49,582 bases of DNA, taken from a virus. Position 1 is the first letter of the stretch. Each line of letters opens with the position of its first letter. The stretch lies in the IMG/VR virus record IMGVR_UViG_3300031758_004985, positions 1-49,582 of that record; one strand, 5' to 3'. The notes under the pieces are model-generated. The model was not told where the DNA came from. It worked only from the letters and a program-made list of their open reading frames with translations, and did not search any database. This document shows positions 7,723 through 15,637 of the stretch, piece after piece. Both the position numbers and the translations under genes were made by a program.

Positions 7723-7750
7723 TATACGTACATTTCGGAGACGTATATAT
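7720..7750 (+). promoter_or_regulatory. Hairpin over the start region of the 7749 gene
   Basis: Positions 7720-7729 and 7741-7750 are perfectly complementary (10 bp) around an 11-base loop. The ribosome site CGGAG (7736-7740) lies in the loop and the first two bases of the ATG at 7749-7751 are in the 3' arm. A read-through transcript would form the whole hairpin; a transcript from the late promoter at 7715-7722 would start inside the 5' arm and lose most of it. T4 controls genes such as e and soc this way. Confidence 0.7.
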
Positions 7751-8033
7751 GTCGAGACCAAAACCAAAAGTTCTTCTGGAACAAGTAAATAAAAAAAATT
7801 ATAAATGCGATCAAATTTTAGAAGCAGAAGCAGTTTGGGCTGTCTTCTATAAAGGTAGTCCTTTCAATTTAAAAAGTTTTAATAGTTTAACTAGTTACCC
7901 TGGACCAAAATATAAAAAAGTCAGTTTTAGTAACCCCGGACATGCACACAATCTTGCTAAAAAATTAAATCAAATGTTTAATTGTAAAGATTTTCAAGTT
8001 TATAAATTAACATCCGGCGATCCAGTTAAATGA
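7749..8033 (+). CDS. Small basic hypothetical protein (94 aa)
   Basis: A Lys-rich protein with SYPGPKYKKVSFSNPGHAHNLAKKLN in the middle. The GHAHNLAKKLN segment reads like a helix after a turn, as in small RNA- or DNA-contacting phage proteins, but no family is recognised. The ATG is in the 3' arm of the hairpin at 7720-7750 and a late-type octamer sits just upstream, so this gene may be expressed late although it lies in the early block. It overlaps the next gene by ATGA. Confidence 0.75.
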   Translation: MSRPKPKVLLEQVNKKNYKCDQILEAEAVWAVFYKGSPFNLKSFNSLTSYPGPKYKKVSFSNPGHAHNLAKKLNQMFNCKDFQVYKLTSGDPVK

Positions 8034-8425
8034 TAGCCAAGGAAACATACACAAAAATTTTTCTTAAACAAAAAGAAAAATCTTGTGATCCTGCTAACAT
8101 AAAAATTCATATGTTCAAATGGTGGCAAAGTCACCGTTCAAAAAAAGAAGGCGGATTGAGATTATCCGATGAAGGATACGATTTCTTAACCAAAGAGCTA
8201 GAGTTAAGAAGTTACGAAGTTAAGTTCACTGAACCAATCGAACTAAGTCCCCAAACAATCATATTTTTTGATAGATATATTGATTGTCCTTATTATCTTA
8301 CTAACAGTTATTTGGTTGTTTTTTCTGAAAAAAAAGCTTTTGAACTTTACATGTTTTCGGACGACATTCGAAAATACGGATTGGTTAAAGCTATGAAAAA
8401 CAGAGAAGAAGTCCAAAATGGCTAA
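8030..8425 (+). CDS. Conserved hypothetical protein (131 aa)
   Basis: A soluble alpha/beta protein with MFKWWQSHRSKKEGGLRLSDEGYDFL near the N-terminus, IIFFDRYIDCPYYLTNSYLVVFSEKKAFEL in the middle and a basic tail. The pattern is familiar from marine T4-like phages, where it has no known role. It is coupled to the preceding gene (ATGA at 8030-8033) and is the last gene before the sigma70 promoter at 8433. Confidence 0.75.
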   Translation: MIAKETYTKIFLKQKEKSCDPANIKIHMFKWWQSHRSKKEGGLRLSDEGYDFLTKELELRSYEVKFTEPIELSPQTIIFFDRYIDCPYYLTNSYLVVFSEKKAFELYMFSDDIRKYGLVKAMKNREEVQNG

Positions 8426-8432
8426 AAAGTAT

Positions 8433-8461
8433 TTGACAGTTGCCTAACTCTGTCATATAAT
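8433..8461 (+). promoter_or_regulatory. Perfect-consensus sigma70 promoter with dyad spacer
   Basis: TTGACA (8433-8438) and TATAAT (8456-8461) are separated by exactly 17 bases. The spacer contains a 6-bp inverted repeat, TGACAG (8434-8439) and CTGTCA (8450-8455), whose left arm covers the -35 box and whose right arm abuts the -10 box. It drives the MoxR gene. The host RNA polymerase should read it, so it is probably an early promoter. Confidence 0.9.
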
Positions 8462-8507
8462 ACTGACTGTAACACAATTTAACCACAATTTTTTTAAAGG
8501 ATAATAA

Positions 8508-9596
8508 ATGAGCGAAATCTCATCTCGACAAGTTGGACCCAATGCTGCTAAAAAAGGTTTGCGTAAAGCATTCAAGCACAAGCGTCCTGTATTCCTTTGG
8601 GGACCTCCGGGTATCGGTAAGTCGGACATTATTAAGCAGTTGGGCGTCGAGCTTGATGCTCATGTAATTGATGTTCGTTTGAGCCTCTGGGAGCCGACTG
8701 ACATCAAAGGTATTCCGTACTTTGATTCTAACAATAGTACAATGGCATGGGCTCCCCCATCTGAATTGCCCAGTAAAGCACTAGCATCAAAATATAAAAA
8801 TGTCATTTTGTTCCTAGACGAAATGAATTCTGCGGCGCCCACAGTACAGGCTGCTGCCTATCAGTTGATTCTTAATCGTCGTGTTGGCACATATGAATTG
8901 CCTGACAATGTTTTTCTAGTTGCCGCTGGTAACCGCGAAAGCGACAAGGGTGTTACTTATCGTATGCCTGCTCCATTGGCGAACCGTTTTGTTCACTTGG
9001 AAATGCGTGTAGACTGGGACGACTACTTTGGTTGGGCTACTGAAAATAAGATCAATAAGGATGTCGTTGGTTTCCTTTCTTTCAGCAAAAAAGATCTTTA
9101 TGATTTTGATCCTAAGTCTGCTAGTCGTGCATTTGCTACTCCTCGTACTTGGAGTTTTGTAAGTGAATTACTCGACGACGAAGACGGTGACGAGAACACT
9201 CTTACTGACTTGGTATCAGGTGCAGTGGGCGAAGGTCTTGCTATTAAATTTATGGCACATCGTAAAGTGGCTAGCAAGATGCCTAAGCCTGAAGATGTGT
9301 TAACTGGCAAGGTTAAAAAGATGGAATCAAAAGAGATTTCAGCTATGTACTCTTTGACTATTAGTTTGTGCTATGAACTCAAAGATGCATGTGATAAAAA
9401 CGATAAGGATTGGAACAAAAAAGTTAACAATTTCTTTAACTTTATCATGAATAACTTTGAAACTGAATTGGTTATTATGGGTACTAAGTTAGCACTTACA
9501 CAGTATCAGCTGCCATTAGATCCAGACGAGATCGAATGTTTTGACGATTTCCATGCTAAATATGGCAAATATATTAGCCAAGCGACCGATCGATAA
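8508..9596 (+). CDS. MoxR-type AAA+ ATPase
   Basis: This 362-aa protein has Walker A GPPGIGKS (about residues 32-39), Walker B VILFLDE (about 99-105), an AAGN sensor 1 and a PAPLANRF box typical of MoxR ATPases. The helical C-terminal part has no named motif. MoxR ATPases act as chaperones that remodel a target together with a VWA-domain partner; such a partner is the next gene. Codon use is richer in GTT/GGT than in the small neighbours, which suggests high expression. It has its own perfect sigma70 promoter and an AAAGGA ribosome site. Confidence 0.93.
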   Translation: MSEISSRQVGPNAAKKGLRKAFKHKRPVFLWGPPGIGKSDIIKQLGVELDAHVIDVRLSLWEPTDIKGIPYFDSNNSTMAWAPPSELPSKALASKYKNVILFLDEMNSAAPTVQAAAYQLILNRRVGTYELPDNVFLVAAGNRESDKGVTYRMPAPLANRFVHLEMRVDWDDYFGWATENKINKDVVGFLSFSKKDLYDFDPKSASRAFATPRTWSFVSELLDDEDGDENTLTDLVSGAVGEGLAIKFMAHRKVASKMPKPEDVLTGKVKKMESKEISAMYSLTISLCYELKDACDKNDKDWNKKVNNFFNFIMNNFETELVIMGTKLALTQYQLPLDPDEIECFDDFHAKYGKYISQATDR

Positions 9597-9615
9597 TTGT
9601 TTGGTCCATTAAACA

Positions 9616-9644
9616 TTGACACCGCCTACGGGCGGTGTTATAAT
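9616..9644 (+). promoter_or_regulatory. Perfect-consensus sigma70 promoter with UACG hairpin spacer
   Basis: TTGACA (9616-9621) and TATAAT (9639-9644) are exactly 17 bases apart. The spacer is almost entirely an 8-bp perfect inverted repeat, 9619-9626 with 9631-9638, closed by the loop TACG, which in RNA is a very stable C(UACG)G tetraloop. No U-run follows. In read-through RNA from the MoxR gene the hairpin may slow polymerase or protect the 3' end; in DNA the dyad could be an operator. Confidence 0.9.
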
Positions 9645-9672
9645 ATGTACATACTAACAGTTAAGGAAAAAT

Positions 9673-10854
9673 ATGTATAATACTGATCCAATCGTTGATA
9701 AAATTGTTGTAGCTCGAGTTGGTCTCCTGCTACGTCATCCGTTTTTTGGTAACATGGCTACTCGTCTACAAATTAAAGAAGCAGACGATTGGTGTCCTAC
9801 TGCGGCTACTGACGGACGTCATTTATACTATAATACTAAATTTTTCGAAACTCTAAATATCAAACAAATTGAATTTGTTGTTGCACACGAAATTCTACAT
9901 AATGTGTTTGATCATATGAGTCGTGTCGAAGGCCGTGATCGATTCATTTGGAACGCGGCTGCTGACTATTGTGTAAATGGTCAATTAGTTCGAGACAAGA
10001 TCGGAGAAGTTCCGCCAGAAATTAAAATATTTCATGACTCCAAATATTACGGTTGGGGTGCAGAACAAGTGTATGATGAAATCTTTTCAAACATGGATGA
10101 AGAGCAACTTAAAGCTCTAGGTCAGTTACTTGACGAACACATTGACTGGAATAAAGATAACGGCGACGGTAGGCCGTCATATTCAAAAGAAGAATTGAAA
10201 AAAATTCGTGACGAGATCAGAGATGCTACTATTCAAGCAGCTCAAGGTGCAGGCGCAGGTAATGTGCCATCGGGTGTAGAACGATTAATTAAAGAATTAA
10301 CAGAACCTAAAATAAATTGGCGCACATTGCTACGTCAACAAATCCAAAGCACTATTAAAAACGATTATACTTTTATGCGTCCAAATCGAAAAGGTTGGCA
10401 CACTGGTGCTGTTTTACCAGGTATGCGATTTGACGAAACTATCGATATAGCTATTTCTTTAGATATGAGTGGATCCATTGGCGATGATCAAGCTAGAGAT
10501 TTCCTTTCAGAAATTAAAGGAATTATGGAAGAGTACAAAGATTTTAAGTTAAAGATTTGGTGCTTTGATACAAGTGTTTACAACGAGGCAGATTTTGACG
10601 GGTATAATGACGACATCGGAGGATACGAAGTCAAAGGTGGCGGTGGTACTGACTTTGATGCTAATTGGCATTATATGAAAGAAAACAATATTGAACCAAA
10701 GAAATTTATCATGTTTACTGATGGATATCCTTGGGGTAGTTGGGGTGACGAAAATTACTGCGATACTGTCTTTATTATTCACGGTAATGATAAAATTGTT
10801 CCGCCGTTTGGAACATATGCCTACTACGAAAATCCAAAATTTCAAGAATCATAA
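9673..10854 (+). CDS. VWA-domain protein with HExxH metallopeptidase-like domain (MoxR partner)
   Basis: This 393-aa protein joins an N-terminal zinc-peptidase-like domain to a C-terminal von Willebrand A domain. The first has HEILH at about residues 72-76, followed by NAAADYCVN. The second carries the MIDAS motif DMSGS at about 264-268 and a later GGTDF and MFTDG. This architecture fits the family of VWA-like proteins usually encoded next to a MoxR ATPase. Whether the HExxH domain cleaves anything is unknown. The gene has its own consensus promoter at 9616 and an AAGGAAAA ribosome site, so the two partners can be transcribed separately. Confidence 0.9.
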   Translation: MYNTDPIVDKIVVARVGLLLRHPFFGNMATRLQIKEADDWCPTAATDGRHLYYNTKFFETLNIKQIEFVVAHEILHNVFDHMSRVEGRDRFIWNAAADYCVNGQLVRDKIGEVPPEIKIFHDSKYYGWGAEQVYDEIFSNMDEEQLKALGQLLDEHIDWNKDNGDGRPSYSKEELKKIRDEIRDATIQAAQGAGAGNVPSGVERLIKELTEPKINWRTLLRQQIQSTIKNDYTFMRPNRKGWHTGAVLPGMRFDETIDIAISLDMSGSIGDDQARDFLSEIKGIMEEYKDFKLKIWCFDTSVYNEADFDGYNDDIGGYEVKGGGGTDFDANWHYMKENNIEPKKFIMFTDGYPWGSWGDENYCDTVFIIHGNDKIVPPFGTYAYYENPKFQES

Positions 10855-10916
10855 TTTTGCTCATTTCTGTTCTATGAAACAAATTTTTATCATATATAGT
10901 GTATAAGGAGATTATT

Positions 10917-11171
10917 ATGGAACACGAAACACAAGAAAATCAAATTAATTTAACTGCACAGTCTGCCGAAGCTCAGTCCGAGGCAGGCTCTCAAAATGCT
11001 GCTGGTACCGAATTAAACATCAATGATCTGGCTGCAATGAAAATGATTGTTGACATTGCTAGTTCAAGAGGTGCATTTAAGCCTGCAGAAATGATGGCAG
11101 TTGGACAAACTTATAATAAACTTACTGCATTCTTAAATGCTGTATCTAAAGGAGCATCTAATGGATCTTAA
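10917..11171 (+). CDS. Small hypothetical protein (84 aa)
   Basis: ATG 10917 has a near-perfect ribosome site (AAGGAG, 10904-10909) at good distance, so the upstream in-frame ATG 10899 is not used. The N-terminal half is Gln/Ala/Ser-rich and probably disordered; the C-terminal half (DLAAMKMIVDIASSRGAFKPAEMMAVGQTYNKL) is helical. It is a conserved type of small protein in T4-like marine phages. Function unknown. It overlaps the next gene by 11 bases. Confidence 0.78.
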   Translation: MEHETQENQINLTAQSAEAQSEAGSQNAAGTELNINDLAAMKMIVDIASSRGAFKPAEMMAVGQTYNKLTAFLNAVSKGASNGS

Positions 11172-11781
11172 ACACGTAGGTCGCGTTAAGGCTGATGCAA
11201 AAAAATGCTTAGTCGTTTTTCGAACACTGCCTGGTGACTCTAGTTATTGCCTTATAGTTCCTACAGAGTTATTATCAGACAGTCAACACGACGCGATTAT
11301 TAGCTGCGTCGAAGGTAATACTGCACAAGCTTCCTTTGAGTTTGGCGAGGTATTAGCTAGGGTTCCATTTTCAGATGGTAGAATGATGTTACCAGCTTTA
11401 CATGCTGAAGGAAAGCTAGTTAGAATAGCTACTAAAGATATTGAAATGATTCCTAATCATACTACTGCTATTCAGCTGTCTGAGTTAAATCAAATGATTG
11501 CCGAGCAAAGAGGAACCACTGTAGATGAATTAGCTCTTAAATCGCCTAGTAAATCAGAAGGTCCAAAATCTGAAACAGTAGATGTGGCTACTATTCAAGA
11601 AGTACCGAAAGTTTCTGAACCTGATTTAGTTACTCCTAATCCAAATGCAACACCAGAGGAGACTGCAAAACTATACAGAAGTCAAGCAGACAAACTAAGT
11701 AAGGAAGCTGCAAACTTAAGAAGACTGGCGGAAGATCTTGTCCCAACGAAAAAACCAGAGCGAAAACAAATGGTTTCCTAA
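11161..11781 (+). CDS. Conserved phage protein, possibly virion-associated (206 aa)
   Basis: ATG 11161 follows AAAGGAG and lies inside the previous gene; an in-frame TTG at 11137 is less likely. Residues 1-120 form a compact domain (LVVFRTLPGDSSYCLIVPTELL, FEFGEVLARVPFSDGRMMLPAL). The rest is Pro/Ser/Glu-rich, then a charged helix (AKLYRSQADKLSKEAANLRRLAEDL), probably coiled coil. I recall similar proteins in marine T4-like phages, sometimes listed as structural, but I cannot confirm this from sequence. Confidence 0.7.
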   Translation: MDLKHVGRVKADAKKCLVVFRTLPGDSSYCLIVPTELLSDSQHDAIISCVEGNTAQASFEFGEVLARVPFSDGRMMLPALHAEGKLVRIATKDIEMIPNHTTAIQLSELNQMIAEQRGTTVDELALKSPSKSEGPKSETVDVATIQEVPKVSEPDLVTPNPNATPEETAKLYRSQADKLSKEAANLRRLAEDLVPTKKPERKQMVS

Positions 11782-12076
11782 AGATATCAACGATACTTGG
11801 TCTGAAATTTTTGAAGAAATTGAATTTGATGCTATACCAATTGAATACATACATGCCATTGATGTTGTTTTCAAAAATAAAAAAGTTTGGTCAATAGAAG
11901 TAGAAAAAAAATTATCCTATACATCGTGGAGTGATTTTGAGAAGGAAGTTCGAGAAATGCTCGGATCTTATAAAGATGACATAGAACATGTTAATTTTAA
12001 ACTCGACACAGAGAGACTTAGAGTAGACATTACAAACAGTACTAAAAAATTCTTCAAAAATAGAAAGTTAAAATGA
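11738..12076 (+). CDS. Conserved hypothetical protein (112 aa), TTG start
   Basis: The frame has no ATG before the conserved-looking body (WFPKDINDTWSEIFEEIEFDAIPIEYI), so TTG 11738 is the likely start, with a 44-base overlap on the previous gene. It is an acidic alpha/beta protein with a basic tail (TKKFFKNRKLK). The second half (DIEHVNFKLDTERLRVDI) looks like a conserved strand-helix unit. No known function. ATGA overlap with thyX. Confidence 0.72.
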   Translation: MSQRKNQSENKWFPKDINDTWSEIFEEIEFDAIPIEYIHAIDVVFKNKKVWSIEVEKKLSYTSWSDFEKEVREMLGSYKDDIEHVNFKLDTERLRVDITNSTKKFFKNRKLK

Positions 12077-12741
12077 AAGTAAAGTTAATATCACATAGTA
12101 CACCATCTCCTGAAATTCTTGCACAAGGGCTCGAAGATGCACAAGATCTTATAGCTTTTTGTGCAAGAGTAAGTAATCCAAGTAATCAGTTCAATACAGG
12201 AACCAGCGAAAAATTAATTAACTATCTAGTTAAACATAAACATTGGAGTCCGCTTGAAATGGTATCAGTGTGTTTAGAAATCGAAACAACACGAGACATT
12301 GCAAGGCAAATGCTACGACATCGTAGTTTTAGCTTTCAAGAATTTAGTCAACGCTACGCTGATCCAACAAAGGACCTTAACTTTGTACATAGAGAGGCAC
12401 GACTCCAGGATACTGCTAATCGACAGAACAGTATAGAAACCGACGATGACGACTTACAACAACAATGGCGTCGGTGGCAGAACAATGTTATTACTGAAGC
12501 ACGTATGGCATATAATTGGGCTATTGAAAACGGTATAGCTAAAGAACAAGCTCGTGCTGTATTGCCGGAAGGGCTTATTGAAAGTCGTTTATATATGAAC
12601 GGTACATTGCGTAGCTGGATACATTATATCGAACTTCGTTCCTCTAATGGAACACAAAAAGAACACATGGAAATTGCTCGTGCATGTGCAGAAGTAATTT
12701 CTAAAGTAGTTCCTATGATCAATAATTTTATTACTGATTAA
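12073..12741 (+). CDS. thyX: Flavin-dependent thymidylate synthase
   Basis: This 222-aa protein contains the ThyX signature RHRSFSFQEFSQRY together with TSEKLINYLVKHKHWSPLEM and ARAVLPEGL. ThyX makes dTMP from dUMP using methylenetetrahydrofolate and NADPH through FAD, as a homotetramer. It would support DNA synthesis for the phage, with folE a possible source of pterin precursor. The start overlaps the previous gene (ATGA). Its stop codon lies within the end of a gene on the other strand (11-base convergent overlap). Confidence 0.96.
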   Translation: MKVKLISHSTPSPEILAQGLEDAQDLIAFCARVSNPSNQFNTGTSEKLINYLVKHKHWSPLEMVSVCLEIETTRDIARQMLRHRSFSFQEFSQRYADPTKDLNFVHREARLQDTANRQNSIETDDDDLQQQWRRWQNNVITEARMAYNWAIENGIAKEQARAVLPEGLIESRLYMNGTLRSWIHYIELRSSNGTQKEHMEIARACAEVISKVVPMINNFITD

Positions 12742-13849
12742 ACCATTCAGTAAGTTTTTCTTTAAGATTTTTTCCGATCTGCTCTTGAACAATCTGTCTA
12801 TGCTGATTGTTCTTTTTTAGCCTCTCGTTGAGATTAGTAACGGACATTATGGAATCTTTGTTCTTTAAAAGACGTTCTAGCTCTTCTGCTACCATTTTTA
12901 TTCGATTACCCGGATTTGGTTCTAAATCGTAAGAATGATCTACAATATCATCAAAGACATCAAACCCGTGATCCCTAACAGCTTGCACATGCCCTTTAAC
13001 TGTTACAAATAATGGTATCTGATAAGATTGAAAAGCAAAAAACGTTTTCTCTGTTAAAAATACTCTATCACTAAAAATACCTCCACAGTAGTTAGTACAT
13101 TTTGTTCCAGGTATAATAGAATCGTCATAAGTAGATTCTAAAACTACTTTTACTATTGAATCTATTGCTTCGGGCGGGTAAGTGACTACATACTGATTTC
13201 TTTTTACTATTCCGTCAGCATACATTGGAAACAAATGTGTGTATTCTGCAGGTATTAATTCTTTATATAATTCGTCCCCGTAATCGTCTGAAACTCCAAA
13301 ACTCACACACCCTAAATTTAAAAGGTCTCGTTTAACTAATTCTAAAGTAAATAATAATCTAAAATTTTTTGGATTTCTTGATAAAGAATTGTAAAAAGTT
13401 TTTCTTTGAGAAATAGGCGTTAGTGCTCGCACTACACTTGTTAGATCCAATACAGGATTAATAACAAAAGGATTTGTACCTATGTGAGGGTAACTTCCGT
13501 CTGTAGTATATCCTGCATCAACAACCATTATATCTTCAATATTTTTTCCTGTTATTTCTAAAATAAAGTCTACTATTTCTTTCCATCTGTAATTTGGTAA
13601 CGCTTCATTTCTGACCATTAATAAAAGTTTAGGGTATTCTTTTAATTTCTTTATGCTATGGCCAACAATAAAAAGTTTTATCCTGCCAAGGTTATCCCAA
13701 TATTTTAAAGCTGCTACATCAAAATTAATTACGCCTATTTTACGTTTTCCTCTACCTTCTAGAAGATGAACTATGTCTCTGTTTAACCATACCCAATCTT
13801 TATCTTTAACTCTCTCTTGTAGTACGTTTAAATGAGATTTACTTAGCAT
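12731..13849 (-). CDS. Putative glycosyltransferase-like protein (372 aa)
   Basis: ATG 13849 follows GGAG at about nine bases and lies just inside the 3' end of the upstream gene; the longer open frame to 13918 has no ribosome site. The C-terminal half contains a stretch, FLTEKTFFAFQSYQIPLFV, resembling the TEK(T/S) segment of fucosyltransferase- and exostosin-like glycosyltransferases, where it binds the nucleotide sugar. The N-terminal half is not recognised. It is last in a three-gene operon with a radical SAM enzyme and an SDR-like protein. The glycosyltransferase call rests on one motif and should be treated as tentative. Confidence 0.55.
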   Translation of the reverse strand: MLSKSHLNVLQERVKDKDWVWLNRDIVHLLEGRGKRKIGVINFDVAALKYWDNLGRIKLFIVGHSIKKLKEYPKLLLMVRNEALPNYRWKEIVDFILEITGKNIEDIMVVDAGYTTDGSYPHIGTNPFVINPVLDLTSVVRALTPISQRKTFYNSLSRNPKNFRLLFTLELVKRDLLNLGCVSFGVSDDYGDELYKELIPAEYTHLFPMYADGIVKRNQYVVTYPPEAIDSIVKVVLESTYDDSIIPGTKCTNYCGGIFSDRVFLTEKTFFAFQSYQIPLFVTVKGHVQAVRDHGFDVFDDIVDHSYDLEPNPGNRIKMVAEELERLLKNKDSIMSVTNLNERLKKNNQHRQIVQEQIGKNLKEKLTEWFNQ

Positions 13850-14999
13850 AAGTTTTATCTCCAGGAAATAACGGTAGTTCAGTATTAGGTGCTCTTTTAG
13901 GAATTTTACTATCGGCACTACTTACACAACTTGGAGTAATACAAGGTTTAGGACTATCAAATAATCTAAAACCTGTTTCTATATTTCCCAATGGCACATC
14001 GTGACAGCTATAACTTCGTTTGATGCTTCCGTCTGGTTCGCGTATAATAATACCTCGATATCCACTACTACATTCCCATCCTTCAAATTTGTTAAAATTA
14101 AAGGCATTAAATCGTTCGGCCTGATCCATGTACCACACCTTTTGTTCTTTATCTATAAATTCTACTTGAAAGTGTTGTGGGATATTTTGATTTTCTGCTT
14201 TATAAATTGGATCAGGCATCTTAACAAAAGTAGGAAATGGTCTTGAGACTAGTTTAGCAGTGGCAGCTTTAGCTTCAGTAAACGCCCGTTGAGGCATTCC
14301 GTTATGTAACTTTTCTAACATTTCAGAAGTATAACCATCTACTACCCGACTAGCAGTGGGATCGCTTTGAGGCTTTAATGTAACATTAATACCCCTATTA
14401 TGAAAGTAAAGAGCGTTTTCATAATCTTTATCAAACCACTCTGGTACCATGACCATATTAATTGTAACTTGTACATCATGGTCTTGACAAAGTTCTAATT
14501 TATCTCCAAATTCTTTTAGCTTCTCTTTAGTGTCAACATGTTCAGTGTGTAGACTAGCAGTTATACTTGCACGGTGGAATTTACTAACAGCAGGACAATA
14601 TTCATCGTTAAACCATTTTACAGTTCTGCTCATATTAGTTGTCATATGAACACTGGTGTAATTTGTATTTGGGGCATCATTATTCAAATGATTTAAAATA
14701 TCTATGTACCCTGGATGAAAGGTTGGTTCGCCTCCACTAAGGCTAAAATGAAAACTATTAAATCCTCTTTCTCTAGCCTGTCGTTTAATTTCGTCTACAG
14801 TTTTAATACATAATTCTGTTGGTCTATGATCTTTTTTATCACTCCGTGCATAAGGCCAACAATAGCTACAACGATAGTTACAATATCTGCCTAATAACCA
14901 ACTTACTGTAAAAAGGTCTCTATATAACATATTTCGTTGTCCAACACGAACTATATTTTCAAACGGTATTTTTTTAAAATCGTATTCTGATTTTTCCAT
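13839..14999 (-). CDS. Radical SAM protein with SPASM-like C-terminal cysteines (386 aa)
   Basis: The [4Fe-4S] motif is GRYCNYRCSYCWP with C40, C44 and C47, followed by the SAM-binding SLSGGEPTFHP. The C-terminal region has further cysteines at about 310, 332, 353 and 358 around YRGIIIREPDGSI, as in SPASM-type auxiliary cluster domains. SPASM enzymes often modify peptides, but others act on sugars or small molecules; the substrate here is unknown. It is coupled to the glycosyltransferase-like gene by an 11-base overlap and follows the SDR-like gene by one base. Confidence 0.88.
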   Translation of the reverse strand: MEKSEYDFKKIPFENIVRVGQRNMLYRDLFTVSWLLGRYCNYRCSYCWPYARSDKKDHRPTELCIKTVDEIKRQARERGFNSFHFSLSGGEPTFHPGYIDILNHLNNDAPNTNYTSVHMTTNMSRTVKWFNDEYCPAVSKFHRASITASLHTEHVDTKEKLKEFGDKLELCQDHDVQVTINMVMVPEWFDKDYENALYFHNRGINVTLKPQSDPTASRVVDGYTSEMLEKLHNGMPQRAFTEAKAATAKLVSRPFPTFVKMPDPIYKAENQNIPQHFQVEFIDKEQKVWYMDQAERFNAFNFNKFEGWECSSGYRGIIIREPDGSIKRSYSCHDVPLGNIETGFRLFDSPKPCITPSCVSSADSKIPKRAPNTELPLFPGDKTYAK

Positions 15000-15000
15000 G

Positions 15001-15555
15001 TTAAACTTTCTGAATTGGGTCTATGCTTATTTCGTTTATATGAAATTCTTTAGGCTGTTCAATAACCCATTTTATGTAATTTGCTGCAAGACTAATATCC
15101 ATACAAGTCCTAGTTGGATGTTTATGTTGTACATTAGATAAACTACCAAAACTTACTAAAGTGACTGTAGGACCTCCTTGCCATACACCGTTCATCGAAA
15201 GTGTATTACAATAATCTCTCAAAGCTTTTTTCTCTGCATTATATAACCATGCTCCGCCTTTTTTAACTCGATCAGTTGTTGATCCTACACAAATTATTTT
15301 TAGATCTTTTTTGTTTTCTATGCAAGATTTATAAACTGCATCTAGTAGTACAGTTTGGTTAAATTTCCATAGTGCTGAACAATTTATAAAAATATCGTAA
15401 TCTAAAACTTTTTTGGCTAGAGATAACTGTCCATCCGCTGAGGTTAAATCGTAGCCAGTTGTCCTTGATACAAAAGTAGCGTCCGGATATATTTTAAATA
15501 GTTCAGAAGACAATCCAAAATTTTTATTTCCGGTTATTAGTATTTTGGAGCTCAC
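15001..15555 (-). CDS. Short-chain dehydrogenase/reductase-like protein (184 aa)
   Basis: GTG 15555 is preceded by AGGAAG. The N-terminus (KILITGNKNFGLSSEL) is a Rossmann nucleotide-binding strand-turn, ICVGST fits the catalytic Ser strand, and YNAEK is a YxxxK catalytic pair. SDR enzymes oxidise or reduce hydroxyl/keto groups with NAD(P)H. At 184 aa it is shorter than the usual 250 aa, lacking part of the C-terminal substrate lobe. It starts the minus-strand operon that continues with a radical SAM enzyme, so a sugar- or cofactor-modifying step is possible but unproven. Confidence 0.7.
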   Translation of the reverse strand: MSSKILITGNKNFGLSSELFKIYPDATFVSRTTGYDLTSADGQLSLAKKVLDYDIFINCSALWKFNQTVLLDAVYKSCIENKKDLKIICVGSTTDRVKKGGAWLYNAEKKALRDYCNTLSMNGVWQGGPTVTLVSFGSLSNVQHKHPTRTCMDISLAANYIKWVIEQPKEFHINEISIDPIQKV

Positions 15556-15589
15556 ATCTTCCTCTTATTTTTACTTTGAAATAGTAGCA

Positions 15590-15597
15590 TATAAATA
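15590..15597 (+). promoter_or_regulatory. T4-type late promoter, perfect TATAAATA
   Basis: An exact match to the T4 late consensus in an 82-base divergent gap. The expected +1 is near 15603, so the transcript would begin at the base of the hairpin at 15602-15617 and reach the ATG at 15638 after about 35 bases. Confidence 0.75.
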
Positions 15598-15603
15598 TTT
15601 AGC
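15596..15603 (-). promoter_or_regulatory. Possible late-type promoter (GCTAAATA), minus strand
   Basis: On the minus strand this octamer matches TATAAATA at 6 of 8 positions and shares its core with the cyanophage-like CTAAATA form. With +1 near 15590 it would leave a 35-base leader with AGGAAG before the GTG at 15555. It overlaps the plus-strand late promoter, giving a compact divergent pair. Confidence 0.4.
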
Positions 15604-15617
15604 TAGTAAAAACTAGC
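15602..15617 (+). other. Short 5'-leader hairpin
   Basis: GCTAGT (15602-15607) pairs perfectly with ACTAGC (15612-15617) around an AAAA loop. Its position at the predicted 5' end of the late transcript suggests a stabilising cap-like stem-loop; it does not cover the ribosome site. Confidence 0.5.
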
Positions 15618-15637
15618 CAACATAATTTGAAGAACCC

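Noticed and set aside
10857-10880. TGCTCA and TATGAA resembling a T4 MotA-dependent middle promoter
   Set aside because: Spacing is 9 bases rather than about 12 and neither box fits well; may be chance in AT-rich DNA.
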